Positions 54,107 through 63,799 of a stretch of DNA of 64,000 nt are shown here, piece after piece. Within the stretch, counting starts at the first letter, position 1, and each line of letters starts with the position of its first letter. Origin of the DNA: an uncultured Shewanella sp. (lineage in GTDB: Bacteria; Pseudomonadota; Gammaproteobacteria; Enterobacterales; Shewanellaceae); the NCBI RefSeq assembly GCF_947497935.1, contig NZ_CANMIO010000005.1, forward strand, positions 186,001 through 250,000. The letters are read 5' to 3'. Made by a program: the position numbers and the translations under genes. Under the pieces are notes generated by a model. That model did not search any database, was not told the DNA's origin, and was given only the letters and a program-made list of their open reading frames with translations.

Positions 54107-54421
54107 ATAGGGCTCTTAAACAGTGGATTTAAACAGTTGTTTCAAATCTATCAGAAGTAACAACAAATGACACCCCTTTCGCGTTAAATCTTTTGCTAAA
54201 ATCGACATCTGCATTTAAGTTATTTTTGTCGTATCACTTTATTGACTACTTAATTCGACACATAAAATATGACAAGTTTTTCTTAACTTGCACAGCACAG
54301 CACTAGTACAGATCAGCTTGCACGTCCTAAAGCTCACTATCACACTATTAATTGACTATACCTTTGCAATCATTGGCTAATATTTAATTATCCGTTTGGA
54401 TTAATTTACTATGGGGCCAAC
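54107..54421. other. Intergenic region upstream of corA-like gene
   Basis: 315 AT-rich bases in a divergent region. No gene, no recognisable magnesium-sensing leader structure. TTGACT at ~54353 and TAATAT at ~54379 might belong to the corA promoter but their spacing is 20. Confidence 0.4.
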
Positions 54422-55366
54422 ATGATCACTGCGTATTGCTACGAACAACGCCAAGTCAATGCTACTGCTATAAATATTGATGAGCCTTTACCAGAAACAG
54501 CGATATGGCTAGATATCTATCAACCTATTGAGGCTGAAAGATTATGGTTATCCGAGGTATTCTGTGAAGAAGTGCCCGATAGAGAAGATAGAAACGAAAT
54601 TGAGGCCTCTTCTCGCTTTTACCAAAACAAAGATGGTTTACACGTTAACTCTTTATTTAGCCAAAAGTCAGGACAGACTCTGAAATCGGTTAATATTTAC
54701 TTTAACCTTAGAGAGCAGCTATTGATCACCATCCGAGATGATGATGAACAATTAATAGGCTCATTACTAACCAAGTTGCAACAAGCCCACGAACCACTGA
54801 CATCACTGCAATTGTTCATTCAGCTTTTCAAAATGAAAGTTGACCATCTAGCTGACCTTATTGAAGAGATCTATAGTACTTTGGAAAATGTAGGTCATGA
54901 GATTTATGAAAATGATCATATTGATGAGGTGTTTAAATTAATCACAATCAGAGAGGACACCAATGGTAAGATCCGCCTGAACCTTCTCGATACCCAACGC
55001 GCGCTGAACTACATACTGCGTGATAATCAAATGAAACTGGATAACGATGAAACAAAAGATATTAATAATATGTTGTCTGATATCGCGTCGTTAATACCAC
55101 ATACTCAGTTTATTTTTGAAAAAATTAACTTTTTAATGGATGCAGCCATGGGCTTTACCGGTTTACAGCAAAATAAAATCAGCAAAATTTTTTCTGTCAC
55201 CGCGATTGTGTTTCTCCCGCCAACATTAATAGCCAGTACCTATGGTATGAACTTTACCAATATTCCTGAAGTACATTGGCAATATGGTTATCCATGGTCC
55301 ATAGGACTTATGTTTGCCAGTGCTGCGGCTGCATTTGGTTTTTTCAAAATAAAGCGGTGGTTGTAG
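54422..55366 (+). CDS. CorA-family divalent cation transporter
   Basis: A 314-residue CorA-type channel. Long helical cytoplasmic domain (VDHLADLIEEIYSTLENVG), then two C-terminal membrane helices with the GMN selectivity motif (Tyr274-Gly-Met-Asn277 in YGMNFTNIPE). It forms pentamers for Mg2+ (or Co2+/Ni2+) movement. The sequence is not close enough to E. coli CorA or ZntB for a gene symbol. Monocistronic. Confidence 0.9.
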   Translation: MITAYCYEQRQVNATAINIDEPLPETAIWLDIYQPIEAERLWLSEVFCEEVPDREDRNEIEASSRFYQNKDGLHVNSLFSQKSGQTLKSVNIYFNLREQLLITIRDDDEQLIGSLLTKLQQAHEPLTSLQLFIQLFKMKVDHLADLIEEIYSTLENVGHEIYENDHIDEVFKLITIREDTNGKIRLNLLDTQRALNYILRDNQMKLDNDETKDINNMLSDIASLIPHTQFIFEKINFLMDAAMGFTGLQQNKISKIFSVTAIVFLPPTLIASTYGMNFTNIPEVHWQYGYPWSIGLMFASAAAAFGFFKIKRWL

Positions 55367-55433
55367 TCGCTCTAACTAATAGCTACTGGTTTACTAACTT
55401 GATTAGATATAGGGATGAGGCTACTGAAGACAA

Positions 55434-55458
55434 TAACGCCACATTTTCAGTGGCGTTA
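55434..55458. repeat. Hairpin after the CorA-like gene
   Basis: TAACGCCAC and GTGGCGTTA around a 7-nt loop, perfect 9-bp stem without a T-run. Similar in stem sequence to the terminator at 52288-52312. It may be a weak terminator. Confidence 0.6.
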
Positions 55459-55545
55459 CAATTTGCAGATCAAGGCTACCGCTTGTATAAGCGTTAGAGA
55501 AAAACGTTCAGATGGGCCATTATGACTCGCTTTATTTGACGATGG

Positions 55546-55896
55546 TTATGCAAATTTACTTCTAAAGGCAAAGTACACCGCACCGACTAAGCACAGCCCC
55601 GCCCATAAATAGTCTAACTTCAACGGCTCTCTTAAGTAGAATACTGAAAATGGAACGAATACCATCAGGGTGATCACTTCTTGCAGGATTTTTAGCTGGC
55701 CTACATTTAACTCTGTATAGCCAATTCGATTGGCTGGTACTTGTAGTAAGTATTCAAATAGGGCAATTCCCCAGCTAATTAGCGCAGCAATGATCCAAGG
55801 CTTATTATTGAGCTCTTTCAAATGCGCATACCAAGCAAAGGTCATGAAGATATTGCTGCAAACGAGCAAAGAGATACTGATAAAAATGGGGTTCAT
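55546..55896 (-). CDS. DUF486 / DMT-superfamily small membrane protein
   Basis: A 116-residue protein with four membrane helices (ISISLLVCSNIFMTFAWYAHL to YLWAGLCLVGAVYFAF), the size and pattern of DUF486 proteins (IALFEYLLQVPANRIGY). DUF486 belongs to the drug/metabolite transporter clan; the substrate is unknown. Monocistronic. Confidence 0.85.
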   Translation of the reverse strand: MNPIFISISLLVCSNIFMTFAWYAHLKELNNKPWIIAALISWGIALFEYLLQVPANRIGYTELNVGQLKILQEVITLMVFVPFSVFYLREPLKLDYLWAGLCLVGAVYFAFRSKFA

Positions 55897-56003
55897 TGCT
55901 AACTAAACTCACGCAAAATGCCATCAACGACTTTGTTGATGAATGGGACCGAAAATGTTGGCGCATTTTACTGATAGCCCTATTTGGCGTAAACAACTAT
56001 TTC

Positions 56004-56486
56004 TTAGCTTTGATTACTGCTAATTCGAGTTTTCTTGCCATTAAATTGAGTGAACAACAATTCATGTGCCATTAACGAGAAAGTATCTTGTCTTTTCTCA
56101 TATTGACCAATCCAGTCGATTAGCATGTCTAAGTTTTTGTCTTGAGCCTCTTTGCTCTGGTACTTATGTGGCTCCCATGGGCGTGCTCTTGCGTTGGCTA
56201 TACAAGCATTTATAGTTAAGTTTAAGAAGATGATTTCACTTGCTTGAGGTATCACCAATTGCAGCAGATCCGAATAACAGCCTTCTATCACCCACGAGTC
56301 ATTTTTGTGTGTAAAACGTTCAATTTCAACTGCAGCTTGTTGCAAGGGTTTTCGCTGAGGTGTTAATTGCACCAACCAGGCAATTGAATCCAAATCAAGA
56401 TGCGCCAGTCCATGCTGCTCACTCAATAGCCTTGCAAGCGTTGACTTACCAGAGCCTGAATTTCCAAAAATAACGACCTTTTTCAA
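56004..56486 (-). CDS. P-loop kinase-like protein (FlaR/topology-modulation type)
   Basis: A 160-residue nucleoside-triphosphate-binding protein. Walker A is GNSGSGKST at residues 8-16; LDLDSIAW and VIEGCYSDLLQ fit the small kinase/shikimate-kinase-like group sometimes called topology modulation or adenylate kinase-like proteins. Later RARPWEPHKYQS and the Lys/Arg-rich end resemble that family. The substrate is unknown. Confidence 0.75.
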   Translation of the reverse strand: MKKVVIFGNSGSGKSTLARLLSEQHGLAHLDLDSIAWLVQLTPQRKPLQQAAVEIERFTHKNDSWVIEGCYSDLLQLVIPQASEIIFLNLTINACIANARARPWEPHKYQSKEAQDKNLDMLIDWIGQYEKRQDTFSLMAHELLFTQFNGKKTRISSNQS

Positions 56487-56842
56487 TTTTTAATGTCCTT
56501 GTTGTTATAGTGCAGATTTGGTGGCTGACTTTCACATTTAGCTAAAAACATTAGCATCTACTCATGCATCGTACAGACAACACTTTTGAGGTGGTTTTAC
56601 TTACTCTCTATTTTTAAAACTATATGTCGATAGGTTAGAGTCCGAGCTATGTGATGTTGAAGTCAAAATCTAGTGTGTCGTTGACAATTAACATCCTACG
56701 CGACTTAACCACCTTTATCAGTCGTTACAAACAAAGCTACTCTCTTCAATGGTAAGCTTCTACTGAAGTAGAATTTTAGGTGTTAAAATAAAAAAGCCCG
56801 ATACAGAGCATCAAGCTTTTTAGTTTAGGTACCTGTGTTCAG
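56487..56842. other. Intergenic region with terminator of the M9 peptidase gene
   Basis: No gene seen. At 56791-56822 an imperfect hairpin (AAAAAGCCCGAT/ATCAAGCTTTTT) with minus-strand T-run is the likely terminator of the 56843 gene; the rest is featureless. Confidence 0.55.
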
Positions 56843-59101
56843 CTAATCTAAGACAAAAATATTACTCGTATTATTCAAGTCCAGTACTCCGATGCATTGA
56901 TTGTCACTATCGGTAATCATCATACGATCACCAACCGTCCAAAAGTCTGCAGTATATATTTCATTCTCATCCAAGGTCGCATAAAGATTATCTAAATTGG
57001 GCTCACCAGAATTAAAGTCTATCCAATATAAGTTATATGGCGTTGTAGAAGAATTAGCTACGATGAACTCTGGTGCATAATCTAATGCACGGCTGTAGGG
57101 AGCGGCAAGATCACAACTGCCCATTTCCGCTGTAGCTTCAGGGATTGCGACTTCATCTATTGCACCCACCACATGTTCAGCTAGTATTTCGAACTCATTG
57201 TTCTCATTATTGAATATGGCTACGCTGAGACAATTATCCGTTTTATCCGTTAGCATGACACGTTCACCTATATACCAATTATCAGGAGTAAAGCTATCAC
57301 CTTGTGCCAACGTCATATACGAACCACCAGATTTATCACCATTCCTGCTACTTAACCAATAAACTTTAATTTCAGTATCCGTGGTATTAGTGATCGAAAC
57401 ATCTTTAGCGTAATCATAAGAAGTACGGTAGGTTTCTGCCAAGCTACAGCTGCCGAGCTCTCCCTTTTCTGGCCAATGAGGCAAATAAGGCTCATTTATG
57501 GAGTTTAGTGGCGCTTGTTCAGGCACAGAGACACTACAATCTTTTCCTAAACACGCTGAAAGATACAGATCAACAATATCGGCTCCAACAAAATCTGAAG
57601 CGATGGTAATGTAATATTTACCTAGTTCGGCAGAATCAATAACACAGGTTTCTTGATTACTATTATCTGTCTCAGAGTGACATGTGAACTGTGACGTTAA
57701 ACTTGGGTGAGCAGCAGAATCCTGGTTCACCCATAAATCTACATTTCCCGATCCACCTTGAGTGGCAATTGTCAGTGGCTCACTTCCACTAGGTACATCC
57801 ACTGAATAGACCCAGCCTCCGCGACCACTCACCTGTGTATAATCACCTAATGCTAACGCCGTATCATTTGATTTAAATTGTTCAGGCAGTGTCTGCTGAT
57901 ACCAATTGACAAATTCTTGTTGATGGCTGGTGGCGATATCTTGCATTAAGATATCAAAAGCATCCCAGTTGCCGGCTCGCATTTCAGTCAACATAGAAGT
58001 GACACGTTCAGGCTGCGTTTCAATCAGAAAAGCAACCGCTAATTTTCCCCAAGCATAGTTATCACTCTCACCTGCAAAAATCTGCTGCAAACTGTAGGTA
58101 GTCTCTTCATTGGCTGTAATAATGCTCTGGTACTGTTTTTGATAAAAAGTGCCTATATATTCAGCTAGACCTTCACTCCACCAAGACATTTCAGACTTGT
58201 AAGCGCCCTCCTTGTTGTAGCGACCATCTAAAGCGTGGACATATTCATGACTGAGAGAGCGAATAACATTTCTTCCACCACTCCATTCCAAAGCATTAAA
58301 GGTTAGAATCGTCGAGTCATGCCACCAGTCGGTAGGTGACGTTTCGAAATAAATACCGCTAGTATTTCCAGTATCATAAAGGTGCTCTGCCCACGCAGCA
58401 TGATTTGATAAACTACTAAAAATATTGATATTAGTGACTTCGTTTAAGTCTTTGGGAACTGAAACACCAAACTCAGGAGCAATATTGGCTCCCAATACAC
58501 TATCAAAACGCTGTTTTGTTTTGCTGATCACATCACAGGCATGAATCATTTGCTCACTTGTGAGATCTTGAGCTCGAATTCTAACCGGCTCTTCACATAA
58601 TAGACTTTGATTAAATAGCGATGTTGTCGCTAGGATAGAAGCATCGACTGTCGGGCTATCGCTATTAGCGTCGACTAGAATATGGAAACGTCCAGGCTCA
58701 ACATCATCAATGATGCAGGTTTCGTTAGCATTACTCTGATTAAAGGACACACAATCATACTCACCAGCCTCACCGGACGTAGCTGTACTCTCATATCGAA
58801 CGTAAACGTCTGGATCGCCAAGTGCTTTATTTTCTGTACCCGAAAACAAGCTTACAACTAAACTTGCAGCTTGCTCTTCGACATCCACATAAAATGAGAT
58901 AGGGTCACTCGTATTGATATGCTGTTTTACTGTATCAAGTACCAACTTATCACCTGCGTTATCAATTTCTGGTACGGGTGCTGGGTCAGGTGTGATGACA
59001 TCTGCTGATGTATCATCACTACTTCCGCCACAGGCCGACAGAGATAAAGCTATTGCTAGGCTTAGATATAAAGGCTTGAACAAATTTTTATTGTTAGACA
59101 T
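56843..59101 (-). CDS. M9-type secreted lipoprotein collagenase with PPC and VHL-like domains
   Basis: A 752-residue exported peptidase. Lipobox LSAC (Cys24), an acidic Pro/Asp-rich linker, a pre-peptidase C-terminal-like domain (~50-155), and a catalytic domain with HEYVH (His285, Glu286, His289) and WWSEGLAEY (Glu310), as in Vibrio-type M9 collagenases. Further on: a second PPC-like domain (~430-515) and two tandem ~85-residue domains (GSCSLAETYRT, GSCDLAAPYSR starts) whose pattern ITNTT...IKVYWLSS...Y.TLAQGDSFTPDNW resembles the VHL beta domain. Surface protein digestion is inferred. Confidence 0.85.
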   Translation of the reverse strand: MSNNKNLFKPLYLSLAIALSLSACGGSSDDTSADVITPDPAPVPEIDNAGDKLVLDTVKQHINTSDPISFYVDVEEQAASLVVSLFSGTENKALGDPDVYVRYESTATSGEAGEYDCVSFNQSNANETCIIDDVEPGRFHILVDANSDSPTVDASILATTSLFNQSLLCEEPVRIRAQDLTSEQMIHACDVISKTKQRFDSVLGANIAPEFGVSVPKDLNEVTNINIFSSLSNHAAWAEHLYDTGNTSGIYFETSPTDWWHDSTILTFNALEWSGGRNVIRSLSHEYVHALDGRYNKEGAYKSEMSWWSEGLAEYIGTFYQKQYQSIITANEETTYSLQQIFAGESDNYAWGKLAVAFLIETQPERVTSMLTEMRAGNWDAFDILMQDIATSHQQEFVNWYQQTLPEQFKSNDTALALGDYTQVSGRGGWVYSVDVPSGSEPLTIATQGGSGNVDLWVNQDSAAHPSLTSQFTCHSETDNSNQETCVIDSAELGKYYITIASDFVGADIVDLYLSACLGKDCSVSVPEQAPLNSINEPYLPHWPEKGELGSCSLAETYRTSYDYAKDVSITNTTDTEIKVYWLSSRNGDKSGGSYMTLAQGDSFTPDNWYIGERVMLTDKTDNCLSVAIFNNENNEFEILAEHVVGAIDEVAIPEATAEMGSCDLAAPYSRALDYAPEFIVANSSTTPYNLYWIDFNSGEPNLDNLYATLDENEIYTADFWTVGDRMMITDSDNQCIGVLDLNNTSNIFVLD

Positions 59102-59605
59102 ATCAATTCAATTCTCCACTTTCGTTATTATCAAACGGTAAATCAGGCTGGAACAAATGTATCCAGCCACAACGAAACAAAAATGTAACAATTGATATAC
59201 AATATGCAAAGTGAATTTAATTCAATCGCATAGCAACGCGGTTAACTTAAATAGCCCGTAATGTTTAACATGCTAGGATAAAAAATTAGTTATTTACGCT
59301 TTATATGGCAAAGCAGCGCTTTCTAAAATATGTGCAAACTAGATTAAAATTCTAATTTTGAGATGCAAATACAGTTGGGTACGTTTTGATGCAGGAGTGG
59401 TTTTAATGAGTTTTTATAGCTCACTAGCCAGCCAATTCGTTGAACTTATGAACTTCGCTAAGCGTATAAATAATCCAAAAAATAAGACTAATCACTTACG
59501 CTTGGGCTCAATCTCATTCAGTACGAGGAAAAAACAAAAAAGCCATAATGAATACTTCATTATGGCTTTAAGACTTCACAGTCTAACTATTTCAACAGAT
59601 AGTGG
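59102..59605. other. Intergenic region between the M9 and DUF2058 genes
   Basis: About 500 AT-rich bases. A plus-strand frame at 59358-59636 overlaps the terminator and end of the DUF2058 gene and is not believable as a gene. Nothing else recognised apart from the hairpin at 59537. Confidence 0.5.
59537..59571 (-). terminator. DUF2058 gene terminator
   Basis: AAAGCCATAATGAA and TTCATTATGGCTTT, 14-bp stem, TAC loop, T-run on the minus strand. Confidence 0.9.
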
Positions 59606-60148
59606 TTACCACATTAGATCGTCAGGGATAACATAATCTGCATATGGATCATCTTCTTCCACAGCCTCTGTTCTATCTTCTTGAGTCCATAAATAACCAA
59701 CCCAGGCAGGCACGAGAAGGTTAACTCGTTCAGCCAACTTGTGAGGCACTAAATAACTCACCTCTTCGTGTCGGATAATACCTAAATGACCATTGAGCAA
59801 TTCACTTTGCATTTTATCATTCACATAAAGCGAGTAGATTTTATTCTCAAAAGTGAAGTTAAACTTAATTTCAGCATCTTTTGGCGGCGTAATAACAGAA
59901 TTTTTAAATTCTGTTACCAATCCACGAACTAAACCTTTCTCAGTTGCTTCAGCAAAACGCTGTTCATTTAACTGCTTATCTTTTTCGATCTGTGCTTGTT
60001 TCTTAGCGGCAATCTCTTTCTTAAGCGCCTCAGAGCCATCATCGACCTTAGCTTTTCTATCGCGACGCTTTTGGGTTTTAGTGTCACGTACTTTCTGTTT
60101 ACTGACTAAGCCTGCTTTTAAAAGCTGCTCTTGAAACGGGTTTGCCAT
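59606..60148 (-). CDS. DUF2058 (YaiL-like) nucleoprotein
   Basis: A 180-residue protein starting MANPFQEQLLKAGLVSKQKV, with a highly charged Lys/Glu/Arg coiled-coil (KKEIAAKKQAQIEKDKQL) and a conserved C-terminal half (FTFENKIYSLYVND, GHLGIIRHEEVSYLVP). It is E. coli YaiL/DUF2058 family, called polynucleotide-associated but of unknown function. Monocistronic. Confidence 0.88.
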   Translation of the reverse strand: MANPFQEQLLKAGLVSKQKVRDTKTQKRRDRKAKVDDGSEALKKEIAAKKQAQIEKDKQLNEQRFAEATEKGLVRGLVTEFKNSVITPPKDAEIKFNFTFENKIYSLYVNDKMQSELLNGHLGIIRHEEVSYLVPHKLAERVNLLVPAWVGYLWTQEDRTEAVEEDDPYADYVIPDDLMW

Positions 60149-60196
60149 ATCTATAAATCTCTATTTAACGATTACTCTAATTTTACTTGTCTTTTC

Positions 60197-61003
60197 TCAG
60201 TTACGTCTAGCTAATTGGCCGATCTCGGCAATCGCGGCGCCTGCACCGCCTAATGACCAACCGCCATCAACAGGTAATACTGTACCTGTGATATATGAAG
60301 CCATATCTGACGCTAAAAACAGTGCTGCATTGGCAATGTCATCACATTGGCCATTGCGTCTTAAAGGGACGCCTTTTGCCACATGTGCTTGTAATTCTGC
60401 TGTGGGCGCTAGTCTATCAAAGCCTTCTGTACCTGCGATAGGGCCAGGGACAATTGAATTGATGCGGATCCCTTTGCAGCCCCATTCAATAGCCAATGTT
60501 TTAGTTAACATATCGACGCCAGCTTTGGCTGCACAAACATGTACTTGCATAGGCATTGGTACATATGCTTGAGGCGCTGAGATCTGAATGATCGCGCCGC
60601 CTTGCTCCTTTATCAGCGGATACGCTTGCTTTAACACCTGAAAACTGCCTAATAAGTCAATATCCATAACAGATTTAAAACCGTTTTCAGATAGGTTCTC
60701 AGCTGTCGATGGAAAGTTACCCGCTGCGCCACTGACTAAGACATCTATATGTGAAAAGCTGTTTTCAATGACTTTGAAACCTTGCTTTAACGCCTCTAGC
60801 TCTCTAACGTCAAAACACACACCGAAATGGCTTCCAGCTGGATTGGCTTGCTTGAGTTGCTCTACCGCTGCAGTCACTTTATCTTCACTACGACTGGCGA
60901 CGGCAACATTGGCGCCTGCTTGAGAGAAGCGAATAGCGATACCTAGATTGATCCCACTAGTACCGCCAACTACGACTACATTCTTTCCTTGATAGCTAAA
61001 CAT
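60197..61003 (-). CDS. SDR oxidoreductase, DECR2-like (dienoyl-CoA reductase type)
   Basis: A 268-residue SDR. Its core closely resembles peroxisomal 2,4-dienoyl-CoA reductase (DECR2): AAGNFPSTAENLSENGFKSVMDIDLLGSF, QVHVCAAKAGVDMLTKTLAIEWG, RINSIVPGPIAGTEG (read in pieces). The glycine motif is VGGTSGINLGIAIRF. The catalytic Tyr of ordinary SDRs is absent: the YxxxK position holds Val with the Lys kept, as in DECR-type enzymes. This fits reduction of dienoyl-CoA in unsaturated fatty-acid breakdown. ATG 61003 is chosen over an in-frame GTG at 61009. It is not tightly linked to pyrF. Confidence 0.85.
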   Translation of the reverse strand: MFSYQGKNVVVVGGTSGINLGIAIRFSQAGANVAVASRSEDKVTAAVEQLKQANPAGSHFGVCFDVRELEALKQGFKVIENSFSHIDVLVSGAAGNFPSTAENLSENGFKSVMDIDLLGSFQVLKQAYPLIKEQGGAIIQISAPQAYVPMPMQVHVCAAKAGVDMLTKTLAIEWGCKGIRINSIVPGPIAGTEGFDRLAPTAELQAHVAKGVPLRRNGQCDDIANAALFLASDMASYITGTVLPVDGGWSLGGAGAAIAEIGQLARRN

Positions 61004-61075
61004 CGTCACTTCTCTCCCAAAGGTTAATCTAAATCATTCACTACAATTTAAACCAACCTACTAGGCATCAAACGA

Positions 61076-61771
61076 TTAAGCAATTGTTTGATGAATTGCC
61101 TGCAATGCTTTTAATGGATCTGCAGCTTTGGTAATTGGTCGGCCAATCACTAGATAATCTGAACCTGCAGCTAACGCTTCTGGCGGCGTCATCACACGAT
61201 GTTGATCCCCTTTATCGCTGCCCACAGGGCGAATACCAGGTGTGATTAATTTGAAATCTTGACCAAACTGAGCTTTTAGTAAGCTTGATTCCTGAGCAGA
61301 ACATACCACACCATCTAGGCCTGCTTGTTTAGTCAGCGCAGCTAAACGTAATACATGTTCAGAGGCTGGTACGTTTATACCAAGTAACTTTAGCTCGTCG
61401 TCACTCATTGATGTCAACACAGTGACTGCAATCAGTAACGGGGCTTTATCACCATAAGGTTCAAGAGCACGCTTAGCAGCTTCCATCATAGCTAAGCCTC
61501 CTGTCGCATGGATATTAGTCATCCATACGCCAAGTTCAGCTGCTGCAGTAACTGCTTTAGCAACCGTATTTGGGATATCGTGGAATTTAAGGTCGAGAAA
61601 CAATTCAAATCCACGGTCGTGGATATCGGTAACTAATTGCGGCCCGAACAGAGTGAACATCTCTTTGCCGACTTTTAATCGACACATATCAGGGTCTAAT
61701 TGATCAATAAGCTGCAAAGCATCATTTTTATTATCATAGTCTAGGGCAACTAAAATAGGCTTGTCAGTCAT
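61076..61771 (-). CDS. pyrF: Orotidine 5'-phosphate decarboxylase
   Basis: A 231-residue enzyme, the last step of UMP synthesis. The catalytic array Asp60-Lys62-x-x-Asp65 ([10 protein letters not shown]) and the C-terminal phosphate loop ([16 protein letters not shown]) are intact. GGAG precedes the ATG. pyrF is often downstream of lapAB in gammaproteobacteria; here it starts 66 bases after lapB on the same strand. Confidence 0.96.
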   Translation of the reverse strand: MTDKPILVALDYDNKNDALQLIDQLDPDMCRLKVGKEMFTLFGPQLVTDIHDRGFELFLDLKFHDIPNTVAKAVTAAAELGVWMTNIHATGGLAMMEAAKRALEPYGDKAPLLIAVTVLTSMSDDELKLLGINVPASEHVLRLAALTKQAGLDGVVCSAQESSLLKAQFGQDFKLITPGIRPVGSDKGDQHRVMTPPEALAAGSDYLVIGRPITKAADPLKALQAIHQTIA

Positions 61772-61837
61772 TCTTTCTCCAATCGCTTTGCGGTGTAGGT
61801 TTTACTGTTTTTGTTGATGAACCAGAAGTATTAACGG

Positions 61838-62998
61838 TTACTCTCCGTCTAGGCCTCTGATCCTTTTAATGCTGCCCCAATGCTTACAGGAGGGGCAATG
61901 CCAATATAATCTGTGTGATGGGAAGCCGCATTCTCGGCAACGATAACCAGGTCGATATTTAATTTGTTGCTCAACAAGCTGCTCTAACATCGACAAACTT
62001 TTCTTTGCCTGACCTTCTTCAGCTTGCAGTAATTGCATCTTCATAAGGTGCTGGAAGCTTTTCATGGTTGGGTGTCTAATTAGCCCCTCCATAATCAATT
62101 TCTCAGCATCTTTAGATTGCCCTTGCTCAATCATGTATTGAGCCAGTGTAATGGTAATACTTGCACCTGCCCCTTTTTCAATCGCCTCTCTAAGGAGCTC
62201 TTGATAACCTACGCCATCGTTTGTTAACAGGTAAGCTTCTTTGGCAATGGCCAAGGCATCAGGTAATAGATCTATGTCTGTCGTTAACAGCTTTTCGATA
62301 GTTTGTTTGCAAGACTTAAATTCTTCTTGCTTCAAGTATTGCTCTGCCAGTGTTAATAAGGCTCTAGCACATTGACTATCTTGTTTAATCGCAGACTGTA
62401 GATTTTTAAGTTTAAGTGCATCTTCTTTGGCTTCATCAGCTAATTCACAATAAAAATGTGCACTGTCATGCTTGAGTTCTTGTTGGCGTTTACGCTTCAA
62501 CTTCTTAATAATATCAATCGCTTTTTGCCAATCTTTGGTTACTTGATAGATAGCGATCAGTTGGGTCTCAGCTTCTTCGCTGTGATCGTCTTGACTGACC
62601 AAATTGATAAAAATTTCTTCTGCACGATCATAAAAGCCTGCAGCGAGGTAATCTTTACCAAGTTCCATCATAGCAATGTCTCTTTGCTCTGTGGTTAAAC
62701 TCGGTCTGGCGATGAGGTTTTGATGAATGCGGATAGAACGGTCTACTTCGCCGCGCTTACGAAATAGCGAGCCTAAGGAGAGATGGGTATCGATAGTATC
62801 GTCATCGACATCGAGCATACTAATAAACAAGTCTACTGCTTTATCTGACTCATTAGACAATAGAAAATTCAGCCCAGTAAAATAGTCTCGGCTTAGCTGC
62901 TTTCGTTGATTTGTTTGTTTTTGTCTGACACTTCTGCGTCCCATATACCAACCGTAACCGGCTGCGATTGGAAGAAGCAGAAAGAGAATTTCTAACAT
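61838..62998 (-). CDS. lapB: Lipopolysaccharide assembly protein LapB
   Basis: A 386-residue inner-membrane-anchored TPR protein that couples LPS synthesis to transport and helps FtsH degrade LpxC. N-terminal membrane helix (EILFLLLPIAAGYGWYMG), then about nine TPR-like units, and a C-terminal rubredoxin-type zinc knuckle (CRECGFPSHRLYWHCPSC). It starts 1 base after the lapA stop. Confidence 0.95.
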   Translation of the reverse strand: MLEILFLLLPIAAGYGWYMGRRSVRQKQTNQRKQLSRDYFTGLNFLLSNESDKAVDLFISMLDVDDDTIDTHLSLGSLFRKRGEVDRSIRIHQNLIARPSLTTEQRDIAMMELGKDYLAAGFYDRAEEIFINLVSQDDHSEEAETQLIAIYQVTKDWQKAIDIIKKLKRKRQQELKHDSAHFYCELADEAKEDALKLKNLQSAIKQDSQCARALLTLAEQYLKQEEFKSCKQTIEKLLTTDIDLLPDALAIAKEAYLLTNDGVGYQELLREAIEKGAGASITITLAQYMIEQGQSKDAEKLIMEGLIRHPTMKSFQHLMKMQLLQAEEGQAKKSLSMLEQLVEQQIKYRPGYRCRECGFPSHRLYWHCPSCKHWGSIKRIRGLDGE

Positions 62999-62999
62999 A

Positions 63000-63329
63000 T
63001 TAAGCGTCTACTTCTTTGTCAGCGCTTTTCACTGCCGCTAATTTTGACTGCTCTTGTGCTGCTTGCTTGTCTTCATATACAGTAAGTTTTTTGTTTGCAC
63101 GCCGTAAAGACAATTTAAGTCCTGCGATATGATACATGGCAAATATCCAGCTCACCAAAAAGCCAGCCATAAAAACAAAGGCTAAAACAACAGGTAATCT
63201 AAATTCACCCTGAGCAACAAAATAACTGATAGTTACAATCTGCTCGTTTCGGGCACCAAAGATAAGCGCTAAGAAAAAAAACGCAGCGACTATAAAAGCA
63301 ATGATAAATGACTTCACGTTTTGCTCCAT
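63000..63329 (-). CDS. lapA: Lipopolysaccharide assembly protein LapA
   Basis: A 109-residue protein with two membrane helices (IIAFIVAAFFFLALIFGAR, LPVVLAFVFMAGFLVSWIFA) and a coiled-coil tail. It works with LapB in LPS assembly. The lapA-lapB pair is 1 base apart. It lies between ihfB and lapB as usual. Confidence 0.93.
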   Translation of the reverse strand: MEQNVKSFIIAFIVAAFFFLALIFGARNEQIVTISYFVAQGEFRLPVVLAFVFMAGFLVSWIFAMYHIAGLKLSLRRANKKLTVYEDKQAAQEQSKLAAVKSADKEVDA

Positions 63330-63402
63330 GAACGCGTATGTGAGCTTTAATTATCTAAGAAAAAGAGAGAACTAGCTAGCGATACCTAAGTTTTAGGTAT
63401 AA

Positions 63403-63426
63403 AAAAGCCTCCTAATGGAGGCTTTT
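63403..63426 (-). terminator. ihfB terminator
   Basis: AAAAGCCTCC and GGAGGCTTTT with a TAAT loop; minus-strand T-run. It separates ihfB from lapA. Confidence 0.88.
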
Positions 63427-63439
63427 AATACAATGTAAA

Positions 63440-63727
63440 TTACGCGTTAATAGCATCAACACGTTCGCGCAGTTCTTTGCCTGGCTTAAAGTGCGGTACA
63501 TACTTGCCTTCCAATTCGACTGATGTACCAGTCTTAGGATTACGGCCAGTGCGTGGTGCACGATAGTGAAGTGAGAAACTACCAAAACCACGGATCTCAA
63601 TACGATCACCAGTTTCCAATGTTTCGGCCATTTGCTCCAACATCTCTTTGATAGCGGCTTCCACTTCTTTCGCAGACAGCTGCGACTGCCTAGTGGCAAG
63701 TTTTTCGATTAGTTCGGATTTAGTCAT
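63440..63727 (-). CDS. ihfB: Integration host factor subunit beta
   Basis: A 95-residue DNA-bending protein that pairs with Ihf[18 protein letters not shown] start and the DNA-binding arm [29 protein letters not shown] are nearly identical to other IhfB. ATG 63727 is preceded by a GAGGG element; upstream in-frame ATG 63781 would add 18 residues unlike the family. It follows rpsA on the same strand. Confidence 0.97.
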   Translation of the reverse strand: MTKSELIEKLATRQSQLSAKEVEAAIKEMLEQMAETLETGDRIEIRGFGSFSLHYRAPRTGRNPKTGTSVELEGKYVPHFKPGKELRERVDAINA

Positions 63728-63799
63728 CCTATACCCTCTATTATCAAGCCAAACACAGTCACCTTTTAGGGGTGCAAGCACCCCTGAACTTCAAGGCGA

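Noticed and set aside
59358..59636. Plus-strand 92-codon ORF
   Set aside because: It runs through the DUF2058 terminator hairpin and into the end of that gene on the other strand; no ribosome-binding site or family resemblance.
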